Positions 16,356 through 27,238 are shown, counted from the stretch's first letter. The stretch: DNA of 64,000 bases from Trichomonas vaginalis G3 (GCF_026262505.1 NC_067207.1:1868252-1932251); one strand, 5' to 3'. A program made the numbers and translations. The notes: generated by a model not told the origin, from the sequence alone.

Positions 16356-18557
16356 TTATGACATTTTGTAAACTTTCATTTGCAAGGTCATGTACAATAG
16401 GTTCTCTTCCTTCTCCCTCCCTAACTTCTTTCTAAACTCTTCACCAAATATACCATCTCTATGGTTCTGTGTAGTTCTTTGAGATAAATGTTCTAGAACG
16501 TCAGGTGTTATATTTCCATCAGCCATGTTCATTTCATACTGGTTCAAAATATCTGCATCTTTCATATCTTTCAATGGCATTAAAGCCGCGCTGAAAATAC
16601 CAGCTATATCTGGTTCACCATTGACTTCCATTGCGTCTACAACTTCTTGGAATTGTGGTTGTAAGTTTATGAACCACCTATCTGGATTAGCTTTATGACC
16701 CCATCTCATTGTAGTTCCATCGTCTGCAGAAACAAAAGTAGGTTTGTTTCCATCTTGGTTAGGTTCTGAATGAACTTTAAACAATGTTTCATTTCTATAT
16801 GTTTTCTTGAAATTTAACCTTTTATTTTCACCGAGTTCATCCGAAGATTGAACGTTAAATGCTCGTAAGTAAAAAGGGTTGTTGTATTTGTGTACATTTT
16901 TTTTCAGTTCTTCCATTCTATGCTGGATATTTTCATCTGATGTTGGAGTCTTTTGTATGTCGGCAAACATTTTTCGATATTCTTCTACTATGTCAGCCGA
17001 ATTTTTTTTAGACTCTTGGAAATATTCCATATTCTCCGCATACTCTTGTTGAGGGTCAAGATTTTTCGGCTGTTCCAAATCTTCATCTAGTTCTGTGAGG
17101 TTAGTTTCCAAAGGAAGGACTTGTTCGTTTCCTTCAGGCTCTTCTAGCTGTTGTTGCTGAACTATTTCTTCCATGTCTGGTTGTATCTGAACTTCTTCCT
17201 GTGGAGTTTCTTGTACCTCATCTGCTGGCATTTCATATATTCCGAGACCGTTTTCAACAATTTCCCTATCTACGTCATCCGCATTCATAAGCTTTTGTTC
17301 TTTCGTTCCGTCTCTATTTTTTACGCGTTTCATGACGAAAGTTGAATTGTCATTTAGCTCTGACATCAAATATCTCGGAGTAAATTCATCCATGTCATTT
17401 GGATGATATGCTATTAAATCATATCCCTTAGCGAGCTTGTATTTTCCAGGTTTGAGATTATATCCGTTTTGGTGCTGAGCCATAAAGCTAAATAGGTTCG
17501 GGTCAGTATTTCCATCCTTGAACTTTCTAATAGCTTCTTTATATCTGTCACTAAAGTCAACAGTATCTGGGAAACCACACTCTTCTTTAAGCATTTTTAA
17601 GAATTCTTGGTTTCCTTGTTCTCTACTTCTTTTATGTCCTTGCTCTGTTTGTGGTTGTTGTTGTGCAGGGTTTTGAACTGTTGGTTGCTGTGCTGGTTGT
17701 TGTGTTGGTTGTTGTGCTGGTTGTTGTGTTGGTTGTTGTGTTGGTTTTGGTGCATGCCTGTGTCTATGTCCATGTGACGATGTAAATGTTTTAGGTAGTC
17801 CTGGTGCAGGTGCTTCTCTTGGAGGGTTTGGTGGTATATAAGTTCCACCAGCTGGCACATATGTTCCATCTGCAGCGTAATGTCCTACCTGACTTTTCGT
17901 TCTTAAGAAAGCATTTACTAGGTCTGTTTTGGTCTGTTGTAACTCTTTTTCTTGACTTTTCACAACAGTTGCTCTAACGGCGTCATAGGCACTTTGAACT
18001 GCCTGTCTCGTTGCTGCATCTGTTATTTTCGTCATATTTTGTGCTACTTCTCTTAACTCGTTGTCGAAACCTTCAGACTTCAGTTTCTTTCCAGATGAGA
18101 AATCGTTCACTTGTTTCACCTTACTATGAAGAGCTTCGAAAGCGTTCTTAAAGTCAGCATTTGTTAAAGCTTCATTTGAACTATCTTCATCCGCTTGTAT
18201 TTTTGTCCTTATTGACCCTATGAGTTGGGCTGCTTTAGCGTTGGCTTGGGCATCTACCCAGTCATTGTTAGCTTTTATATATTCTGCGCTTTTCATTGCC
18301 TTTTGCATGGCTGCGTCGTTATTTTTACTTTCTTGTGCTAAGTTTTCATACTGTACGGTTTGGTTTTGCAACTGTAAAAGTTTTTCTGCCTTTACATTTG
18401 CTTCAACTTCTTTTTTATACTCATCGCTATCCATATATGTCTTCAGGGCTTTTTGTTTTATCTCTTCATCTTTCAGTACTTTATATCGAGTAGTATGGTT
18501 TTTCAAATTTATGACATCTTGTTCCATTTTTGCTACTTCTGCTGCTTTTTCTGACAC
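16356..18557 (-). CDS. Large low-complexity virion or tegument-like protein
   Basis: The frame has about 730 codons. The N-terminal third is coiled coil (MEQDVINLKNHTTRYKVL and later A/K/Q-rich helices). A linker near residues 230-310 holds repeats of PTQQPAQQ, followed by a mixed middle (HQNGYNLKPGKYKLAKGYDL) and an E/Q-rich stretch. The C-terminus, about residues 560-733, looks globular. No known domain was recognised. It sits in the virion gene cluster. The N-terminal boundary is uncertain. Confidence 0.5.
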   Translation of the reverse strand: MSEKAAEVAKMEQDVINLKNHTTRYKVLKDEEIKQKALKTYMDSDEYKKEVEANVKAEKLLQLQNQTVQYENLAQESKNNDAAMQKAMKSAEYIKANNDWVDAQANAKAAQLIGSIRTKIQADEDSSNEALTNADFKNAFEALHSKVKQVNDFSSGKKLKSEGFDNELREVAQNMTKITDAATRQAVQSAYDAVRATVVKSQEKELQQTKTDLVNAFLRTKSQVGHYAADGTYVPAGGTYIPPNPPREAPAPGLPKTFTSSHGHRHRHAPKPTQQPTQQPAQQPTQQPAQQPTVQNPAQQQPQTEQGHKRSREQGNQEFLKMLKEECGFPDTVDFSDRYKEAIRKFKDGNTDPNLFSFMAQHQNGYNLKPGKYKLAKGYDLIAYHPNDMDEFTPRYLMSELNDNSTFVMKRVKNRDGTKEQKLMNADDVDREIVENGLGIYEMPADEVQETPQEEVQIQPDMEEIVQQQQLEEPEGNEQVLPLETNLTELDEDLEQPKNLDPQQEYAENMEYFQESKKNSADIVEEYRKMFADIQKTPTSDENIQHRMEELKKNVHKYNNPFYLRAFNVQSSDELGENKRLNFKKTYRNETLFKVHSEPNQDGNKPTFVSADDGTTMRWGHKANPDRWFINLQPQFQEVVDAMEVNGEPDIAGIFSAALMPLKDMKDADILNQYEMNMADGNITPDVLEHLSQRTTQNHRDGIFGEEFRKKLGREKEENLLYMTLQMKVYKMS
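17650..17755. repeat. 24-bp coding repeat (PTQQPAQQ)
   Basis: GTTGTGTTGGTTGTTGTGCT-type units repeat inside the 16356 gene and encode glutamine/proline linker repeats. Confidence 0.75.
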
Positions 18558-18678
18558 TTTTTTCGCATATTCCTCTGTACTTAGTTCTTTCAGTTGTTCT
18601 TCTTTCTTCTTTTTCTCTACGTTTAACTCATTGAGTTTCTTTGTGTGTCTGTCATATTCTAGTTTCTTTCGTTTTCAC

Positions 18679-19029
18679 TTATTTTTTCTGTATGTCTATG
18701 TTTGACTTTTTGACATCTGCTATTTGATTTTTGAGTGAACTCAAATTCATTTGACTTTGAGGGTTATAGGCTGTTCCGTCTGCAGCTCCACCATAGCCTG
18801 CCATTTTCGCTAAAAGTGCCGCTCTTAAACCTCCACTCTGTGCACCAATAACTCGGTTTAAAAGCATAGGGTTGCTTGACATTTGTTGCAACATAGTGGG
18901 GTCATTCATAATTTGTTGTTGCAACTGTTGTTGTGGTGTTAGTCTTACTATTGGATGTTTCAATGCTCTCTTCCTCTTACGTATATTCTTACGTAGCTTA
19001 CGTGGCATTTTAAGTGAAGTAAAAAACAT
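18679..19029 (-). CDS. Small basic Polinton protein (core-protein-like)
   Basis: The product has 116 residues. The N-terminus is strongly basic (MPRKLRKNIRKRKRALKHP after a short lead), followed by repeats of QQQLQQQIMNDPTMLQQMSS type and a G/A-rich segment. Such a basic arm is common in DNA-packing core proteins of adenovirus-like virions; the role is inferred. The start may be at 19008 (MPRKL) rather than 19029. It is the last gene before the repeat-rich right end. Confidence 0.5.
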   Translation of the reverse strand: MFFTSLKMPRKLRKNIRKRKRALKHPIVRLTPQQQLQQQIMNDPTMLQQMSSNPMLLNRVIGAQSGGLRAALLAKMAGYGGAADGTAYNPQSQMNLSSLKNQIADVKKSNIDIQKK

Positions 19030-19875
19030 TTACGATGAAGAAGTCATGACAAAACATGTACGATGAAATCATGAGTTTTCTACCCTCTTGAATTTTCATG
19101 AAATTTACACCAAAAATATATTTTATGTTAGAATGTTAGATCTAACATGTTTTCTAACATGTTTTCTAACATCGTAGAAAACTCTTGAAAATCATGAAAT
19201 TTACACCAAAAAATAATGTTTATGTTAGAATGTTAGATCTAACCTTCTACCCTAAATTATATTTTTGGGTCCTTTACGCTCATTACGAAGAAGTCTTGAC
19301 AAAACATATACGATGAAGAAGTTTCGACAAAACATTTACGAAGAAATCATGAGTTTTCTACGATGTTAGAAAACATGTTAGAAAACGTGTTAGATCTAAC
19401 ATTCTAACATAAAATATATTTTTGGGTCATTTACGCTCATTACGAAGAAGTCTTGACAAAACATTTACGTTCATGTTTGACAAAACATTTACGAAGAAGT
19501 CTTGACAAAACATTTACGATGAAGTCTTGACAAAACATTTACGATGAAATTCATGACAAAACATTTACGATGAAGAAGTTTCGACAAAACATTTACGAAG
19601 AAATTCATGACAAAACATTTACGATGAAGAAGTTTCGACAAAACATTTACGAAGAAATCATGACAAAACATTTACGATGAAGAAGTTTCGACAAAACATT
19701 TACGAAGAAATCATGAGTTTTCTACGATGTTAGAAAACATGTTAGAAAACGTGTTAGATCTAACATTCTAACATAAACATTATTTTTGGGTCATTTACGC
19801 TCATTACGAAGAAGTCTTGACAAAACATTTACGATGAAATCATGACAAAACATTTACGATGAAATCATGACAAAA
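19030..19875. repeat. Satellite array: 24-30 bp units plus GTTAGATCTAAC palindromes
   Basis: This non-coding 0.85-kb array has many units around GACAAAACATTTACGA with GAAGAAGT or GAAATCAT spacers. Palindromes GTTAGATCTAAC lie at 19135-19146, 19232-19243, 19389-19400 and 19753-19764, in both flanking orientations. The same units occur at 5.6-5.8 kb and 6.8-7.1 kb. Open frames through it are repeat artefacts. Confidence 0.85.
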
Positions 19876-19879
19876 AAGT

Positions 19880-20020
19880 CAACGGCTGGTCGGCTGGGGT
19901 TCGGTCCTCCTCTTGGGTCTTGGGAAAAATTCTTAGGGCTGGAAGCCCTCCGAATAAAAACTTCATTTATACTAAACATCTTCAGGGCTAGAAGGCACGA
20001 AGTGCCTGGAAGCCCCACTA

Positions 20021-20061
<41 letters not shown>
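19880..20061. other. GC-richer hairpin region ending in a 39-base T run
   Basis: The stretch is markedly richer in G and C than its surroundings. It contains a hairpin AGGCAC-GAA-GTGCCT (19992-20006), framed by GGGCT and AGCCC. A run of 39 T residues (20023-20061) follows. It may be the terminal region of the Polinton. No gene was recognised. Confidence 0.5.
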
Positions 20062-20130
20062 CAACCAAATGTAGAATGTTTTATCTCATTTTGGGATAGC
20101 TGCTCGCCCGTAAAAAATCAGTTCAGAACT

Positions 20131-20140
20131 CTGATATAAC
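20131..20140. repeat. Target site duplication CTGATATAAC, left copy
   Basis: The same 10 bases occur at 22528-22537, directly outside the other end of the 20141-22527 element. Confidence 0.85.
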
Positions 20141-20218
20141 GGGCAGTTATGAATAATGAAAAAAATAATCGTCTTTCGACGAAAAATGAAAATAATCGTC
20201 AAAATCACGACGATAGAG
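20141..20218 (+). repeat. Left terminal inverted repeat (78 bp)
   Basis: It pairs with 22450-22527 and differs at one base (position 4: C versus T). It holds two AATAATCGTC direct repeats, at 20164-20173 and 20191-20200, and GACGA motifs, which are possible transposase binding sites. Confidence 0.9.
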
Positions 20219-22449
20219 CTTGAAACGCAGGAAAATCAATAATAGAGTTAAATTTTTTGCAATGTTCCTTTAGGAACAATTAAAGTATTGGATGGGTAAT
20301 TCATTCATATAGTCAAAGTACTATCTTGTGTTTTTTTGTTATATTAAATAAAAGATTTAATATGATATCCTAGTATTTGGACATAAATAAGTAATGTGCA
20401 AGATAGTTTCATATGTGGACAATATGAATATAACTGTGTTATTGTGTGAAAATGTATCAACAATTCCAATTGATTTGTAAAAAAATTAAACAGCGTGTTT
20501 TTTGTGCCAATCTATATTCTTTTTTTAGCAGATATAGGAACTATCAAATTCAATGTGAAATTGTGATAATGCCATGAAATACAATAATTTGATATCAAAT
20601 GAATAAAATATCTATTTTTAAAGGCGCAATTATCATTTCCATGATGTGAAATATCATTTATTGATATTTATGTGCTATATTCACATAAGATTAAAAATTT
20701 GTAAAAAAATTCATAGCAATTCATTAAAATACTATTACCTTTTGCATTTATAAAAGATATAATAAGTAATGGTTTCATCAAATATAGAAAAAAAGACATT
20801 TAATCAGAAAATTTAAATATTGAGAAAAGAATAAATAAAATGTATCTGAAACATGTTTCTTTTCTTGTGTGGTTCTATTTACCATATATATGTTTGAATT
20901 CTGAAGCTAATAGATTTAATATTTTAACAATTTATCCGAATATGGTTAATATAAAAGTACATTTCATCAATTAAGTAAGAATTCGATAAAAAAGAACTAT
21001 TTTGGTCTGAATTGACATTCAAATTGGTAGTCATTTGAAATACTCCCAAAATTGTGCAGAATATCTGATTAATTCATTAGAGAATACAGTTACTACTATC
21101 AATTTGTCATTAGTTTGGCTAGTTGTTATCTCTTAAATACTATTTTTTATCAAATTTTATTTCGAAATTTAATCAGTTTTCTAATTAATTTCGGGAGTAT
21201 ATGTATTAACATTAAAAAATAATTCTAATCAACGTTCTATAAAATTCCAAAATAAATTCGAAAATTCAATTTTGAAGAATTTTTTGTGTGATTTTTAATT
21301 GTTATTTTATTTTTTGAAAAAATTTTGGAAAATTATCATCGCCATTTTCATTTTATAACACATAGAATTCTCTTTTTATGCCGATTTAATCACCGTTTCT
21401 CTTATTTTTAGATAAAAAGAAAATATTATGCAATATTCTCTACACTTTTATGAAAATAGCAAATATCACTGATAGATTTTGCTTTTACATCATCAATAAA
21501 TACTGATTTTTATTCATATTTATCCATTATATCTCGTTTCAGGTTTCTAACGTATTCATTGATTTCCAAAGACGGGGATATATGCATTAAATATTAATGC
21601 AATGCAAAATATATTCAATGCCCACTCTTGGTTAATCCATTGTAATACATATCTCTGACTTAGAAACGATTTTTTTTTTAAGCATACAAACTCATAAATC
21701 ATCCGCCACATAATTACAAACTTAATGAAGCGCGAATCCTACACTTAAAATCCAACCATTACGATAATTTAAATAATATTTTTTTTCGAAAATCGAATTT
21801 TTCACGAAATTAGTTATACAAAAATGCTTAAAACTCAGATCTACAAGCATAACTCGCATGTAAAGGCTTTTTCACAAATCGTATATTTGATTTAAAATTA
21901 TTCTAAATCTCAAGCAATTTAATACTCATCTTATACTGGAGAATCATTTCCACAATCACTTACTTTAAAAAATGTGACTTACACAAATTTTGATTATGAA
22001 TTTAGTCGAAAACATACTTACATCAATGACATATGTCATCACCATGGGCAAGAAATATCCTCCTTATACTTTCTTAACTTTTTATGAATAAAAATTTATT
22101 TATATTTTTGATTTCATTTTTCAACCTTTTTTTCATAACAATATATTTATCTTTCATATGTAGTTTAAGATTATGATGCTCGCATTCTATTTACACTTCT
22201 TCTTAATGAAAATTATTTGAAAAATAGATATCTTACTATATTATTGGATTTTCTGATATAGAAATACAACTTATATAATGAGTTTTGTAAGATTCCAAAC
22301 AATAATAGATCTATCACATATATCTCATAATTATGATTTTATATAAGAAATACATCTATGAACAAACTTAATAAATACCTCATCCTAGATGAGTTCTGAT
22401 CTGAGGATATATTCATTCCTTGTAAAAACCAATATTTGGAAATCTCACC

Positions 22450-22527
22450 CTCTATCGTCGTGATTTTGACGATTATTTTCATTTTTCGTCGAAAGACGAT
22501 TATTTTTTTCATTATTCATAACTACCC
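22450..22527 (-). repeat. Right terminal inverted repeat (78 bp)
   Basis: Inverted copy of 20141-20218, 77 of 78 positions identical. Confidence 0.9.
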
Positions 22528-22537
22528 CTGATATAAC
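22528..22537. repeat. Target site duplication CTGATATAAC, right copy
   Basis: Matches 20131-20140 exactly. Confidence 0.85.
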
Positions 22538-22667
22538 TAATCTGCTATAAGAAAATAATCATTTGTTCCAAAAATTGATTTAAAAATCAAGAAATATAAG
22601 GTAAAAATCTGATATTTTCCAAAATTCCAAATTTCAAAATTAGAGAGAAATCAATTGTATATTCAAA

Positions 22668-25600
22668 ATGTTCTTAGCTCACACAATTGAAAATAGTTTA
22701 GTTCTTATCTTTCTATTTATGGATCAGAATACACAGCGAAATTTTGAACTTCCCCCACAAAATTTTCAGATCTACATAAGTGAAATGGATATTATAGGTG
22801 TGCTCAATCGAGTTAGATCCATTTCGGATCCCAACACATCACCGGAGAACATACTTGAGGTTCTCCGTATTATTAGATTTGATGTTAAGTATAATTTAGT
22901 TTCAGTAGATGATGTAAATCGTGCAAAACTCTTCGCTGTTGTTACCACTGCATTGTACGCACACTGTGATTCAAAATACACAGAGATAAAATCGGCAACT
23001 TTAAAGGCATGCGGTGCATTTTTATTCAATATCCTTCCTGAATACTCAGCTGGATTTACTAAGGCATTCGCAGAGCTTTTCTACCTTGGTAACAAGAATC
23101 CTAACAGATCTGCATTCCTTGTCTCAATGTTTATGATACTTTCTCATCATATGAGCCCAAAGTCACTGGCCGATTTTGTTGAAACAGTTCCTGTTCTCGA
23201 CCAATTCGCCAATATCGACAATATGCCATCAGAAAACATAGCGAGGATCATTAAAAACTTAGGTCCACTTCCTGATAAGTTTTTCAAGCGATTATTGCGT
23301 ACATTCATATACAAAATAGCAAATTATGCGAACCAGCATATATCTTCGTCGATTGTTGCTATCATTTCCCGTAAACCAGAAAAGTTTTTGAAATATACTT
23401 TCGAAAAATTATTCGTAGAATCAGAGTTATCGCATCACTTACCATTGATTTCATACATAATTAGCGTTATTGGTACAGAACACTCCGTAGATCTTTATCC
23501 TGCCGCTTCTGCCGCGATTGAAATGTTGAATTTCCAGCAGAATACTTCTCCATCTGCCATTGACAGCGCATTACAGATTCTCGGCTTATCTACACCTTCT
23601 TATGAGGTAAAAGTTGAGAAAAAAGATCAATATTTGGAAATTAAGATTTCTAACGATAAATCAACAGATTCTGCCTTAATTAATACGGAATTATATATGG
23701 ATAGTCCTTCTTTCTACACATTGCCGCTGCCAATAGGGTATCTTCTCCCTCAAGAAGGAGATTCGAATCAAATTATTGCGGCGAAGTTGAAATCATTGGC
23801 CAGACAAGCCTCAATTGTTGCAGAATGTCCAGATGTGATACCAATCATGCAGATTTTCGAAAAATATATCCAAAGCGAAAACGGATTTATCGCAACAGAA
23901 GCTACACAAAGCCTTGGCTACTTCATTAACAGGATAACCTTCAATCTACCATTATTACAGAGAGCTCTATTGGGTCCTGTCTCTTCTTGGATGCATGGTA
24001 TTGACATATTGTCCGCAATTGAGAGACTTGACTTCACTTTGATCCCTAAATGTATGATCAGGGACATTTGTAAACGGGTTGCCGATTTCTGTTTTGACAA
24101 ATCAGATAAATTATCAAAACAAGTGATCAAAACCCTCACAAAGATTGTTTCTCCACTGAATATGGACTATCTGATGGATGCAATACTCGATAGGATGGAT
24201 GTTTTCGATAGTTTCTCAACACTTCGCGGTGCACATGTATTGAAGAAATTATTAATCGCTGAACCTAAGTTAGGAGAGCGCAGTACCACAGCAGCAGCCA
24301 TATTATTAGAAGCTCTCGAGTTCTATACCGATTCCGCTTATATAATGAGTGAAATTTTCACTTGTCTCTCATTATTCAAAGTCCAACGTCGAATGGCATT
24401 AGTTTTAGCATTTGGTTTAGAACTTGGATACATCCGAACCATCACTGGTGCTAGAGACACTACTTTGCCCATGATTTCGGACGAATTACAAGCAAAATTA
24501 CATCAAATCGCCGCAAATGCTATAGAAAACTATGACACTGACATAACATTAGGCAGAAAACCCGACAAAATAATTCGTCCTGCATTGAATGCCATGAAAT
24601 TCTTTTATAACTCGAATTACAATATTTTTGGTACTGAAAGAATTATCATAGAAATGTTTACAAGTCCACAGTATTTCCCATCGGAGTTTTTCTCATTTCT
24701 TGCGAAGTATTGGCAAGAATTACCTCCTAAGCCGAAGAACGCGTTCTTAAACCAATTCTATGCTCCTATTTCCAGAATTTCTTCTCCTTATGTTTATGAA
24801 GCAATGTGTATTATCTTTCTAAAAGACAGGAAACTGTCAACAGATCCAAAATACGCAGAACTGACAAAAATTGTTCATTCAAATGTACAACACATGATGA
24901 GAAACAAAATACAAATTCCTATTCCTGTAGCGTCAAATTTCGCTTTGTTCCTTTTGTCACTTTTTTATGACAGTTTTTCAGATGTTTGTGAATTTGTCAA
25001 AAATTGTGATATAATCAATCAAACTAATTTCCTTGCTCAGTTGAATACACAGTTCGCCAATGTGTTAGACGCATTCGAATCCGTTGCTCCTGAAGCAGTA
25101 AAGAACTTGAAATCAATTCCGCCAATAAAAAGACAAAATTTGGTCGAACAACCGAAAATTCTCCAGAAAATTGAGATATCTGACCAAGAAACAGCTCTCC
25201 AAGAGTTTGTCAGAGCCGCATTCAGTGAAAGCGAAACAGACATGAACATGGCAATGAGAAAATTGGATGGTTTCGGTTGCGAATACGTTGATGTCAAAAT
25301 TCCTGATTCAATGAAAGAAACTGTTTCTAAATGGGTGTCTAAACACAAACCGGAACGTCTTAAGAACCCACTTGATCTTGTCCAGACAGAGTGGAAGGAA
25401 GCCGCATTGATGAGTTTGAGAAAACATGGATCGAAAGAACTCGAAAAATTGTTAAATTCTGACAAAATCAAGAAAAAACAAATTATGAATGTTTTGGTCG
25501 CAATTCAAAACGTCAGGTTTGATACAACAAGACTAATGGCTCTGGCAATAAGACTCTGCTTCGAAGCAAACAAACCAAAAAGATTAATAATTGGTTTAAG

Positions 25601-27170
25601 GTTATTGGCGACGATTATTCAACAATCAAATGAAATTCCGATAGAAACCGCCGACCAATTTTTAGACATTTATCATGCGATGAATCCACCTGTCGGAGAA
25701 GCTTCTAGAGTCATTTTGGCATTGGTTTTCAAACTGAATAACGATGAATTGTACAAATTATGTATGTCACTTTTAAGAACCGTCACTTTTTCAGATTATT
25801 CTACATATATATTATTAATTTGTTTGAACAGAAGATTGCCAACGGAATACCTTCCTCAGATCACAGAAAGAGTCAAATACGTGTTGAACTCCAGAATTCC
25901 TTCTTTAATGATAAACGGTTTGAGATTGGCCGGCCAAACAGCATTGTCAAATAAGACACAACAGTCAAATGATTTATTACTTCCAAGTTTAGTTCATTCT
26001 CAGTTCATTTTGGAGAAAACATTTAATCCAATTTTGTATTCTGAAAATGTCAGATTTTTGACAAAAATGATTCATAGAATTGATTTGCCTGAATGCAAAC
26101 AGATAATTGCCAAACTGATAATGCCGGTTGATCCTGCAAATCCTCATCATCCTTCTTATTCCACTTTGTATCCGAGTTTTATTTCGACATTTCCAAGAGA
26201 TTCGCAACAATATAAAGTTGTTTTCAGTTTCGGTTGTTCTCTTTTTGCAATGAACGGAATGTTGAATTACGGACTCTTTTTCTTGCAAGAGGCAATAAGA
26301 GGAGAAGATATTATTAAGCAGCAAACAATTGTTTCGCAATGCATGAGTAATTTCTTGAGAAATGATTTCCAAAGAATGACTCCAAGAGCTGTAGAATTGT
26401 GGGCAATGTTTTTGACTGCAAACTTCCCTGCTGTTTACGCAACTGCAATGATTTCGCAGAGTTTCATTCCATTTGGACCTTTCCACGAAGTTGTGGCTGC
26501 TCTTTACGGAATTTACAAGAGATCTAGATTCGAAGGAAATGTCGCTGCAACAATTATGTTGGCTGAACAGAATTTGAAACTAAAAGCTCATAAAGAAGCT
26601 CTGAATTTGGTTGTAAGAAGAACTGACTTGAAACAGGCTTTGAGATTGGCTTTGATGACTAAAGATGAAGAAGAAATTCAACAAAAATCAACTGAAAATG
26701 TTCAACAAAAAGAAGAAAAGAAAGATGTATTAATTGAACAAAAAGAAGAAAGTGATAAACAAAAATCAACTGAAATTGTTGAACAAAAATCAGCAGAAAA
26801 CGCAGATCAAAAACAAGTTGAAAATGTCGAACAAAAAGAAGAGAAGAAAGAAGAAGTTGTTAATGAACAAAAATCTTCTGAAGATAATGAAAATGTTGAA
26901 CAGCAAAAGAAAGAAGAAAATCAACAACAAAATGAAGTAGTTTCTAATGAAGTTGAACAACAAAAACCAACTGAACAAAATCAACAAACAGAAGAAAATC
27001 AACAACAGATGGAATATCCTGAAGTTGAAGCAAATTCAAATGAAGAGAAACCAAAGACAGAAGAGAAAGAAGTTGAAGAAGAAGTCGAAAATCAAAATAA
27101 TGAAGATCAAGTTCCTGAAGAGGAAGAAGAAGCCGAAGAAAAACCAAAAAGAATTGCTGCTTTAGCATAA
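22668..27170 (+). CDS. Large HEAT/ARM-like helical repeat protein, unknown function
   Basis: The product has 1,500 residues (1,483 if translation starts at 22719, MDQNTQRNFE). The first ~1,340 residues are almost all paired amphipathic helices of HEAT or ARM type, for example GVLNRVRSISDPNTSPENIL and ESNEIPIETADQFLDIYHAM-like segments. The last ~150 residues are low-complexity K/E/Q repeats built on EQKSTENVQQKEEKK-type phrases and end in LA. Such proteins usually scaffold complexes, but no named family was recognised. It converges with the DENN gene, 68 bases apart. The stop reads TAAA, which fits the trichomonad poly(A) signal. Confidence 0.75.
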   Translation: MFLAHTIENSLVLIFLFMDQNTQRNFELPPQNFQIYISEMDIIGVLNRVRSISDPNTSPENILEVLRIIRFDVKYNLVSVDDVNRAKLFAVVTTALYAHCDSKYTEIKSATLKACGAFLFNILPEYSAGFTKAFAELFYLGNKNPNRSAFLVSMFMILSHHMSPKSLADFVETVPVLDQFANIDNMPSENIARIIKNLGPLPDKFFKRLLRTFIYKIANYANQHISSSIVAIISRKPEKFLKYTFEKLFVESELSHHLPLISYIISVIGTEHSVDLYPAASAAIEMLNFQQNTSPSAIDSALQILGLSTPSYEVKVEKKDQYLEIKISNDKSTDSALINTELYMDSPSFYTLPLPIGYLLPQEGDSNQIIAAKLKSLARQASIVAECPDVIPIMQIFEKYIQSENGFIATEATQSLGYFINRITFNLPLLQRALLGPVSSWMHGIDILSAIERLDFTLIPKCMIRDICKRVADFCFDKSDKLSKQVIKTLTKIVSPLNMDYLMDAILDRMDVFDSFSTLRGAHVLKKLLIAEPKLGERSTTAAAILLEALEFYTDSAYIMSEIFTCLSLFKVQRRMALVLAFGLELGYIRTITGARDTTLPMISDELQAKLHQIAANAIENYDTDITLGRKPDKIIRPALNAMKFFYNSNYNIFGTERIIIEMFTSPQYFPSEFFSFLAKYWQELPPKPKNAFLNQFYAPISRISSPYVYEAMCIIFLKDRKLSTDPKYAELTKIVHSNVQHMMRNKIQIPIPVASNFALFLLSLFYDSFSDVCEFVKNCDIINQTNFLAQLNTQFANVLDAFESVAPEAVKNLKSIPPIKRQNLVEQPKILQKIEISDQETALQEFVRAAFSESETDMNMAMRKLDGFGCEYVDVKIPDSMKETVSKWVSKHKPERLKNPLDLVQTEWKEAALMSLRKHGSKELEKLLNSDKIKKKQIMNVLVAIQNVRFDTTRLMALAIRLCFEANKPKRLIIGLRLLATIIQQSNEIPIETADQFLDIYHAMNPPVGEASRVILALVFKLNNDELYKLCMSLLRTVTFSDYSTYILLICLNRRLPTEYLPQITERVKYVLNSRIPSLMINGLRLAGQTALSNKTQQSNDLLLPSLVHSQFILEKTFNPILYSENVRFLTKMIHRIDLPECKQIIAKLIMPVDPANPHHPSYSTLYPSFISTFPRDSQQYKVVFSFGCSLFAMNGMLNYGLFFLQEAIRGEDIIKQQTIVSQCMSNFLRNDFQRMTPRAVELWAMFLTANFPAVYATAMISQSFIPFGPFHEVVAALYGIYKRSRFEGNVAATIMLAEQNLKLKAHKEALNLVVRRTDLKQALRLALMTKDEEEIQQKSTENVQQKEEKKDVLIEQKEESDKQKSTEIVEQKSAENADQKQVENVEQKEEKKEEVVNEQKSSEDNENVEQQKKEENQQQNEVVSNEVEQQKPTEQNQQTEENQQQMEYPEVEANSNEEKPKTEEKEVEEEVENQNNEDQVPEEEEEAEEKPKRIAALA

Positions 27171-27238
27171 AGTAAATATAAATAAATTTTGTTATAAATA
27201 TTTTAGAAAAATTAAAAAACATTTTATTCCTTTTTTTT

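Larger units (their letters stand above)
1..20061. mobile_element. Polinton/Maverick-type virus-like element (fossil), left end outside window
   Basis: The block combines a retroviral-type integrase, an FtsK/HerA-type packaging ATPase, a double-jelly-roll major capsid protein, a penton-like protein and a tail-fibre-like gene, which together define a Polinton/Maverick or a close Polinton-like virus. A superfamily 3 helicase and a run of KilA-N, HNH and GIY-YIG-like genes are also present. Several genes are whole, but the element is broken in about half a dozen or more places, so it reads as a fairly young fossil. The right boundary is an estimate: repeats and a GC-rich hairpin end in a T run at 20061. 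No terminal inverted repeat could be tested because the left end is missing. Confidence 0.85.
20141..22527. mobile_element. Non-autonomous Mutator-like element with 78-bp TIRs
   Basis: The 2,387-bp element begins GGGCAGTTATGAATAATG and ends with its inverted complement. Arms of 78 bp match at 77 positions, and a 10-bp direct duplication CTGATATAAC borders it. Duplications of 9-11 bp with long inverted repeats point to the Mutator (MULE) superfamily. The inside is very AT-rich and has no frame of 60 codons, so it must borrow a transposase. Near-identical arms and a perfect duplication suggest recent insertion. Confidence 0.85.

Noticed and set aside
19890-19925. A GGTTCGGTCC string resembling a tRNA B box
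   Set aside because: The flanking bases do not form a T-arm stem, and no acceptor stem or D-arm was seen.
19489-20139. Open frames with MFCHDFFVNVLSKL-type and poly-F sequences
   Set aside because: They are translations of the satellite repeats and the T run.
26734-27222. Short K/N/F/L-rich frames in both strands at the end of the HEAT-like gene
   Set aside because: They are shadows of its low-complexity K/E/Q tail in other frames.
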